A stretch of 64,000 bases of DNA from JAYZDF01 sp036337945. GTDB taxonomy: Bacteria; Myxococcota; Kuafuiibacteriia; Kuafuiibacteriales; Kuafuiibacteriaceae. Both the position numbers and the translations under genes were made by a program. The notes under the pieces were generated by a model, which worked only from the letters and a program-made list of their open reading frames with translations, searched no databases and was not told the DNA's origin. Each line of letters begins with the position of its first letter. Position 1 is the first letter of the stretch. This document shows, one piece after another, positions 59,076 through 64,000 of the stretch. The stretch lies in the NCBI GenBank assembly GCA_036337945.1, contig JAYZDF010000082.1, positions 1-64,000 of the forward strand. The letters run 5' to 3'.

Positions 59076-61892
59076 GTGTTTTCGAAGTATAAACAAATCG
59101 TGAGCGCTTTACTTTCTCACAAGAAGCGTAGCCGCGGGTTACCGGGTTCGATCTTGATGCCCCCAATTTTTTGTCTGAGTTTTATCAGCTGTCATCTTCT
59201 ATCCGGCAAGCCATCTTCTGATTTCGAATCGACCTCCCCTACAAATTCCGCAGATAAAGCCTCTTTTTCTGCGATCCACGAGCGGCCCGCAGCAATTCAG
59301 CCACCAATGGATCATCCGTCTGCTCCGTTGCAAATGCTCCCCGAACCTGACTCTTGCCCCGAAGCACAGAAAAAATTTCATATGAGGTCTGCTGTGCAGG
59401 AAGACTTTGGCGTCCGACGGCTTGGTCAACTCATCGGCGTTCCATTTGCGTTCAACTCTGCGGACTCCTTTCATTCACTCAAAGGATTTTACGCGACGAA
59501 CAAAGATGGAGCAGCATTGCCTGCTCAATTTGAAGTCCTCAGTCGATACAACAGTGGCCCAAGTGATTGCCAAGCAGCTATTCGCTGGGCATATGCTTGG
59601 GTTCGGGCCGAACTGCTTTCCGAAAGCCGGGGGTATATCGTTATCCGAAAAGACAAACGTGCCCCCGAGTTCAAATTTGAAAAACTAACGGTCACCGAAA
59701 AAAAGGACATTATTGAAATCAATAGCGGCCCTTCCAAATTTACGATTCACAAGAAACGGTTCGATGGCCTTCATCGAGTAGAGCTCCGCACACCGCGCGG
59801 TTATCGACAGTTAGCGGGCCATCAAAAAAAAGGCGCGAAGCCAGACATCATAACTCGAAAACAGCAATCTATATTCCGACTCTCAAACTCAACGCAAGTC
59901 GATGTTGACATTGAACGTTCAGGACCTCTTTACGCGACAATCGCTGTCAAAAGTTATTTCACTGACTCTCAGAAAAGAAGACACTATCGTAGCACGGCCC
60001 GTTTGAGCTTTGTCGCGGGCTATGCTGGCGTATTCGTTGATCACACTTATTATCACTCTGAGACAGAAAGCGACGCTCCGGATGGAGCCCGCAACCGAAA
60101 GCATTCAGACTCTGTCGTTCTTCAGCTGCCTCTACACTTTATACCAAAATGGGTTGAAGCGCGCGCTCACAAAAAAATCCATTGTTTAGTGCCTTCTGCT
60201 GATATTCAGCTTCGGCAACATAAACGCTCGCCCGAAGAGATCAGACAAATCTATAGCATCACTCAAGAGGACAAAAGCCACGAAACCGGATTTGTGGCGA
60301 ACTCACCCTACTTAGCCTTCCTCGGCGATGAGTTTTACGCTCTGACCACCCTTTCTCATTTTTCTGTGCGAGATCCACAAGGGCTAGCATTTGCGAAGAA
60401 CGGAAACTTACTGAATGTCGAGTTTCAGGCGGAACCAATGTTCGTTGGAGGAGCCCGAGGTATTTGGTCTAAGGCGGTCATTGAATTTGGACACGCTTCT
60501 GACTTCAATCCTCGCCGTGGCAATAATGCCTATGCAAGCATTACCCGTCCACTCATCGCAGCGCCTTCAATGAGTGACCTCAACAAAGCCGATGTACTGC
60601 CGCTGATGCCTACACGAAGTTTACCAAGTCGGCTCAGTAAAATAGACAGTTTTGTCGACACGTTTCACGAGGAAACCGTGAAATACATGCGAGATTTTCG
60701 CATAACGGGACTTCAAATTTGGCCAGACCTTCCCCGAGAAAGCTGTCATCATACGAACGATTGTGACTACGTGAGCAAACAATATTACGATGGCGGCGAC
60801 AACAATTACTGGGACTGGAGCCTCGCGGAACTTGAGGCATTCCTACGGACCGCAGACCCAGCTTTCATACACGACTTTGCCCTGGCAGAAACGTTCCTTA
60901 TGGCCGAGACGATAAGCTGGAGACCAGATCCGAAAACAAGACACAATCTGAACTTTGCCGGATTTTCTCCCTGTTATGGTAGTGCAAGCGGTTACGAAGG
61001 CCCCTTCTTGGAAGGCCTAAATCAACGGCGAGACCGGTGCCCCGGAGACTATAGTTACAACCGGGTACACAAACTTGCATACGTTCTAACAGCAGACAGA
61101 AGGTTTACCGACTTTTTCACGCAAGGTGCAAATTCTGTCGTTAAGTATTATTCAGTTCCGGTAAATCCGCGTCCGGGTCAATGGCTAGAACTATCGTCGA
61201 GTCGGTTCACTAACCAAATGCTCGAGCAGTTGCTCAATGGTGCCGAATTTAGCCGCGATGAAAGCTCAAAATCTAATCGAAAATTTCTCACGCACGCGTT
61301 GGAGTTATTTCGATTCATGTCGTCACACAGTCTCATCGACGGACATGCCTGTATTCTCGCCGGTTCGGGGGTATCCGACGTGAAATTATCGAAAAAGTGT
61401 GAAAGCGATCAAGCCTGGATGCTATCGCTAATTTTAGATTTCACTACTCGTCTTCATGCGCTCACATCCTCTCCAGAAATAAAGACGTGGCTTTCGAAAC
61501 ACCTCAAAAAGTCCCTACGTAATTACATGGGCGTGTCCGGAGACGACATCCCTGACTACAGCCAGAGGGATCGTCAATGGGTCACAACGTACCTGTGCGA
61601 CGTCGACAATGCGGGACTTCTTGATTCGACCTGCGTGCCCGACCGGACCGTTGAAAACCAGGCACGTTTCTACAACGGAGATGACATGAGTTACCTCAGT
61701 AGCTTTTCCTTTCTGTTCTGGCGGCTTCGCGAATCCAGAGCAAAAATATGCTCATGGTTACCCTATAATTACGAGAATGCATTGCGGCTATTGGATCGCA
61801 GCGAATCCAACGCTATGATCTGGGGCAAGTTACCGGGGAAAATTTTTGCGGATGCACAAAAAACAGTCGGAGTTATAGAAGCTTGTGAGTAA
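59076..61892 (+). CDS. Large exported protein, PcRGLX/YetA-like (possible polysaccharide lyase)
   Basis: 938 residues. A signal sequence with a basic start (MFSKYKQ, HKKRSRG) and hydrophobic FCLSFISC directs it out; the Cys could be a weak lipobox. Residues about 105-180 (RRLGQLIGVPFAFNSADS, NKDGAALPAQFEVL, IRWAYAWVRAEL) resemble the first domain of exo-rhamnogalacturonan lyase PcRGLX/YetA proteins (a V-P-F/L ... G ... vP-x-Q-x-E ... R-W pattern). The middle is beta-rich and 550-930 is helical, with DWSLAELEAFLRTADPAF, as expected for the toroid. Eight or more Cys in the C-terminal part suggest disulfides. A GTG at 59076 is used; ATG at 59157 is possible. Its stop overlaps the next gene by eight bases. 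Fold assignment is moderate; activity on pectin is unproven. Confidence 0.55.
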   Translation: MFSKYKQIVSALLSHKKRSRGLPGSILMPPIFCLSFISCHLLSGKPSSDFESTSPTNSADKASFSAIHERPAAIQPPMDHPSAPLQMLPEPDSCPEAQKKFHMRSAVQEDFGVRRLGQLIGVPFAFNSADSFHSLKGFYATNKDGAALPAQFEVLSRYNSGPSDCQAAIRWAYAWVRAELLSESRGYIVIRKDKRAPEFKFEKLTVTEKKDIIEINSGPSKFTIHKKRFDGLHRVELRTPRGYRQLAGHQKKGAKPDIITRKQQSIFRLSNSTQVDVDIERSGPLYATIAVKSYFTDSQKRRHYRSTARLSFVAGYAGVFVDHTYYHSETESDAPDGARNRKHSDSVVLQLPLHFIPKWVEARAHKKIHCLVPSADIQLRQHKRSPEEIRQIYSITQEDKSHETGFVANSPYLAFLGDEFYALTTLSHFSVRDPQGLAFAKNGNLLNVEFQAEPMFVGGARGIWSKAVIEFGHASDFNPRRGNNAYASITRPLIAAPSMSDLNKADVLPLMPTRSLPSRLSKIDSFVDTFHEETVKYMRDFRITGLQIWPDLPRESCHHTNDCDYVSKQYYDGGDNNYWDWSLAELEAFLRTADPAFIHDFALAETFLMAETISWRPDPKTRHNLNFAGFSPCYGSASGYEGPFLEGLNQRRDRCPGDYSYNRVHKLAYVLTADRRFTDFFTQGANSVVKYYSVPVNPRPGQWLELSSSRFTNQMLEQLLNGAEFSRDESSKSNRKFLTHALELFRFMSSHSLIDGHACILAGSGVSDVKLSKKCESDQAWMLSLILDFTTRLHALTSSPEIKTWLSKHLKKSLRNYMGVSGDDIPDYSQRDRQWVTTYLCDVDNAGLLDSTCVPDRTVENQARFYNGDDMSYLSSFSFLFWRLRESRAKICSWLPYNYENALRLLDRSESNAMIWGKLPGKIFADAQKTVGVIEACE

Positions 61893-62625
61893 TTTGAATT
61901 CTCAACTCAAAGTCGTAATCGTCTGCTCCATGCCCGTCGATGAATGGGTGGACGACCTCAGGCGACTTCGCATCGATGCCTTGGCCGAAAGTACAGAGAG
62001 GCTCTTGAGACCTTCAACAATCATCGGCTCCTCTACCTACGTATTTATTCACGCATCGGTCAGTCCGGAGAGAACTCAGGAGATTCAGACCTTTCTTCGA
62101 CGAACCAACCCAAATACAGACGTACTAATAAGCTCTGACGAAAACCCAATTAGTTCTGCAATTGACCTCGCTCGGATGGTTCAAAGCCTTGCTGATAGAG
62201 AATCTACCGAGGCCCACAGCAGCAGCCCAAAGAGCCGAAGACCTGTAACGGTTGGCGAAAAAACAATTCTGGTAGTGGATGACGACGCCATACTGCGTCG
62301 AGCGCTCAAAAGAACAATTCGGCGGCTTCCCGCGGCTATCCTCGAGGCAAACGACCCCGAGGATGCGAACAAATTTCTCGGCCAGGTGAATATTGACTTG
62401 ATCATGTCAGATTACAGCTTCCTGGGAGAGGAAAACGGACTCGATTTTCTGGGAAACTGTCGTGAAAAGTTCCCCAACATACCTCGAATGCTTTTATCTG
62501 GACATGATTTGAATACGGATGAAGACCTTCCAGGTGACCGCTCGGCTGCAGACGCTATTATTCAGAAGCCTTGGGATATGCAGCAATTTTTGACCACATG
62601 TCGAACGCTTCTAGACCAGGACTAA
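61885..62625 (+). CDS. Response regulator receiver protein
   Basis: 246 residues. A receiver domain fills about 126-245: KTILVVDDDAILRR with Asp132/133, phospho-acceptor Asp176 in LIMSDYSF, Ser205 in LLSGHD and Lys228 in IIQKPW. No output domain follows, so it is a single-domain (CheY-like) regulator. Residues 8-100 look like a second, degenerate receiver-like fold (LKVVIVCSMPVDEWVDDL, VLISSDENP) without acceptor Asp. The start is GTG at 61885, overlapping the preceding stop by eight bases, so it is translated with the exported protein. The gene ends 28 bases before the convergent MYXO-CTERM gene. The cognate kinase is not evident; the one at 19736 is a candidate by co-occurrence only. Confidence 0.88.
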   Translation: MSNLNSQLKVVIVCSMPVDEWVDDLRRLRIDALAESTERLLRPSTIIGSSTYVFIHASVSPERTQEIQTFLRRTNPNTDVLISSDENPISSAIDLARMVQSLADRESTEAHSSSPKSRRPVTVGEKTILVVDDDAILRRALKRTIRRLPAAILEANDPEDANKFLGQVNIDLIMSDYSFLGEENGLDFLGNCREKFPNIPRMLLSGHDLNTDEDLPGDRSAADAIIQKPWDMQQFLTTCRTLLDQD

Positions 62626-62653
62626 AGCTGTCTCGAACACTAATTTTAGAATA

Positions 62654-64000
62654 CTAGATTTTTCGCCTACGCGCCCAAAGCACCGCGACGACAAGCATGA
62701 TGCCAAACAAAGGCGTCTTCGTTTGTGTTGGACTCGATAGCGCGCAAGAGCAGTCGTCCGACGCAACCGGTGGCTCACCAGGGCGTGGCGCTTCTTGAAA
62801 ACCAGCATCAGGCTCAGCGGTAGTCGTACCCGCATCTGCTCCGGGAGTCGTTGCACCGGAGTCAGGATCTTCAGGCATACCAGCGTCAGGCTGAGGAACG
62901 GTCGCTAAGATGATATCGTCTGCACCACGCGGCCAAAGCTGATAGCCAGCTGATAGGCCATTCGGTCCATCCGTTGAGCGTTGAGAAAGAACACCCCTGA
63001 TCGCAAATTTCTTAGACGGGGTATTTGTACCTACGAGATCAATGTCCTTCCATACACGAACGCTTAAGTTTCCTGTGCCGTCAGTAATGACATAATTACT
63101 GCCATCACCCGGGCCATCTCCGGCCCACACTGATACGGGTGATTCAAAATCAACCTCCTCGATAAGAATCAGACGGCTTTCGTATTCCTCTGCATTCGCC
63201 AACAGTTCAGAAATTGTCACTCGAGCAGGTTCAATTTTTTCATTGCTTTCTTCAATCACTTCGACACTTAGCGAGCGACCCGAAACCTGCGTAAGACCAT
63301 AATATTGATCAAGCACACCTTTCACCGCAATTTGGTCACCTTCGCTGAACGCAGGAACAGAAATATCTGTTGCATACACGGCAATCCCAGATTGCCCGTC
63401 TTGCAGTGTAAAATTAATTCGGTCGTTTCGGAAAGTGCTCGGTGACGAAGTCGCTCGCCCTTTTATCCATACCGCATGATTTCGATACAACATTTCTCCC
63501 GCTGTATTTTGTTGTCTTGCCATTTCCACCGTAACGGGTGCCGCAGGCACAACATTCCGCCAAATGTAATTCTCATTTTCTGCCAATTCACTCGCCTCGG
63601 CCGGAACAGTTGATATCGCCAATGCGACATCTTCCGCATAAAGAAATACTCGAACGTATTGCTCGTGAAAGGTTTGAGGTTCGTTAAAGCCAAGTCCCGA
63701 CGCTAGATTATCGAGGGGGCCACGGAAGTAGTACGCATTAGCGACCGTGGAGGTCATCGAAATCTGCTGATAAGGCATAAGCGCAGGACCGGAACTTGAG
63801 GTTGCTGTAGTAAGATATACTGAAGCTTCTGCGATACCTTCCATATCAGTGACTGTAGCCGTAACACCGAAATCGGAGCCGAATGTTGCAACACTCGGAC
63901 GAATCTCAATGTCACGAATGATGGGCGGAACATTAGCACCGTATCCAATAAAAGGTGCCGGTGTCGTCGCAACAATAAAATCCGCATTGCTGGTTCCAGT
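62654..64000 (-). CDS. Exported MYXO-CTERM protein with OB-fold-like domains (N-terminus off right edge)
   Basis: 448 visible codons; the frame stays open to base 64000, so the start is missing. The first part reads like an Ig/cadherin-type or lamin-tail-adjacent segment (PSVATFGSDFGVTATVTDMEG, VANAYYFRG). Two OB-fold-like stretches follow: KGRATSSPSTFRNDRINFTLQDG ... QIAVKGVLDQYYG and DGTGNLSVRVWKDIDL ... FAIRGVLSQRSTDGPNG, resembling the DNA-associated OB repeats of secreted nucleases. A Pro/Asp/Gly/Ala-rich spacer ends in CSC, hydrophobic LFGIMLVVAVLW and ARRRK: the MYXO-CTERM sorting signal. It should be cut and anchored at the surface. The nuclease domain, if any, would be upstream of the window. 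Confidence 0.8.
   Translation of the reverse strand, partial: TGTSNADFIVATTPAPFIGYGANVPPIIRDIEIRPSVATFGSDFGVTATVTDMEGIAEASVYLTTATSSSGPALMPYQQISMTSTVANAYYFRGPLDNLASGLGFNEPQTFHEQYVRVFLYAEDVALAISTVPAEASELAENENYIWRNVVPAAPVTVEMARQQNTAGEMLYRNHAVWIKGRATSSPSTFRNDRINFTLQDGQSGIAVYATDISVPAFSEGDQIAVKGVLDQYYGLTQVSGRSLSVEVIEESNEKIEPARVTISELLANAEEYESRLILIEEVDFESPVSVWAGDGPGDGSNYVITDGTGNLSVRVWKDIDLVGTNTPSKKFAIRGVLSQRSTDGPNGLSAGYQLWPRGADDIILATVPQPDAGMPEDPDSGATTPGADAGTTTAEPDAGFQEAPRPGEPPVASDDCSCALSSPTQTKTPLFGIMLVVAVLWARRRKI

Noticed and set aside
1..64000. tRNA, rRNA, insertion sequence or prophage
   Set aside because: No cloverleaf-type sequence was recognised in the gaps, all of which are shorter than 240 bases, and no transposase or phage gene is present. 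A tRNAscan run would settle it.

Overview
The window looks like a piece of chromosome from a member of the Myxococcota or a related deltaproteobacterial lineage. The evidence is: a C-terminal tail of MYXO-CTERM type (cysteines, a hydrophobic segment, then an Arg/Lys cluster) on the exported protein at the right edge; a zinc-ribbon/GYF/TonB-like protein of AgmX type; several FHA and Ser/Thr-kinase-type proteins; a TPR protein of 4131 residues; and a 394-residue protein resembling a family I remember as myxobacterial (TIGR04552). The base composition is not GC-rich, unlike classic myxobacteria, so a low-GC branch is likely (inference). Coding density is very high. Most genes lie on the minus strand in long runs with ATGA/TGATG overlaps. 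I see no tRNA, rRNA, CRISPR array, insertion sequence or prophage.

Layout. 1-3709 (minus): rdgB (partial), rph, a cell-wall amidase and a short family-A DNA polymerase. 3803-5344 (plus): an Hsp70 without a lid domain. 5341-8287 (minus): amidohydrolase, cytidine deaminase and a phospholipase-D-like lipoprotein. 8367-15048 (minus): the cell-elongation operon mreB-mreC-mreD-(SucA/SucB fusion remnant)-mrdA-rodA. Its RodA carries an inserted FHA domain and its PBP2 a duplicated head subdomain. 15119-16654 (plus): a PpiD/SurA-type foldase. 16632-19685 (minus): SurA-like chaperone, RimI, SNase-like lipoprotein, MobA-like transferase and FHA protein. 19736-21688 (plus): sensor histidine kinase. 21721-43054 (minus): bamA, C45-type acyltransferase/hydrolase, small outer-membrane protein, the 12.4-kb TPR gene, AgmX-like protein, RelA/SpoT-like protein and rhomboid protease. 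43292-58860 (minus): cpoB-like lipoprotein, LysM protein, dprA, Ser/Thr kinase with PEGA domain, trmFO, xerC, hslV-hslU, argD, J-domain/TPR protein, a second Hsp70 and a membrane-anchored pseudokinase. 59076-62625 (plus): a large exported protein with PcRGLX/YetA-like features, translationally coupled to a response regulator. 62654-64000 (minus): a MYXO-CTERM protein cut by the edge.

Themes. Much of the window serves the envelope: elongasome, outer-membrane assembly, periplasmic folding and peptidoglycan turnover. A second theme is protein quality control: two Hsp70s, a J-protein, HslUV, PpiD, a SurA-like protein and rhomboid. A third is phospho-signalling: one active kinase, one pseudokinase, two FHA modules, a histidine kinase and a response regulator. 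The most unusual items are the SucA/SucB fusion inside the mre operon, the FHA insertion in RodA, the duplicated PBP2 head, the J-protein/Hsp70/pseudokinase cluster, the giant TPR protein with a 72-74-residue period, and the RelA/SpoT-like protein between the AgmX-like gene and the rhomboid gene.
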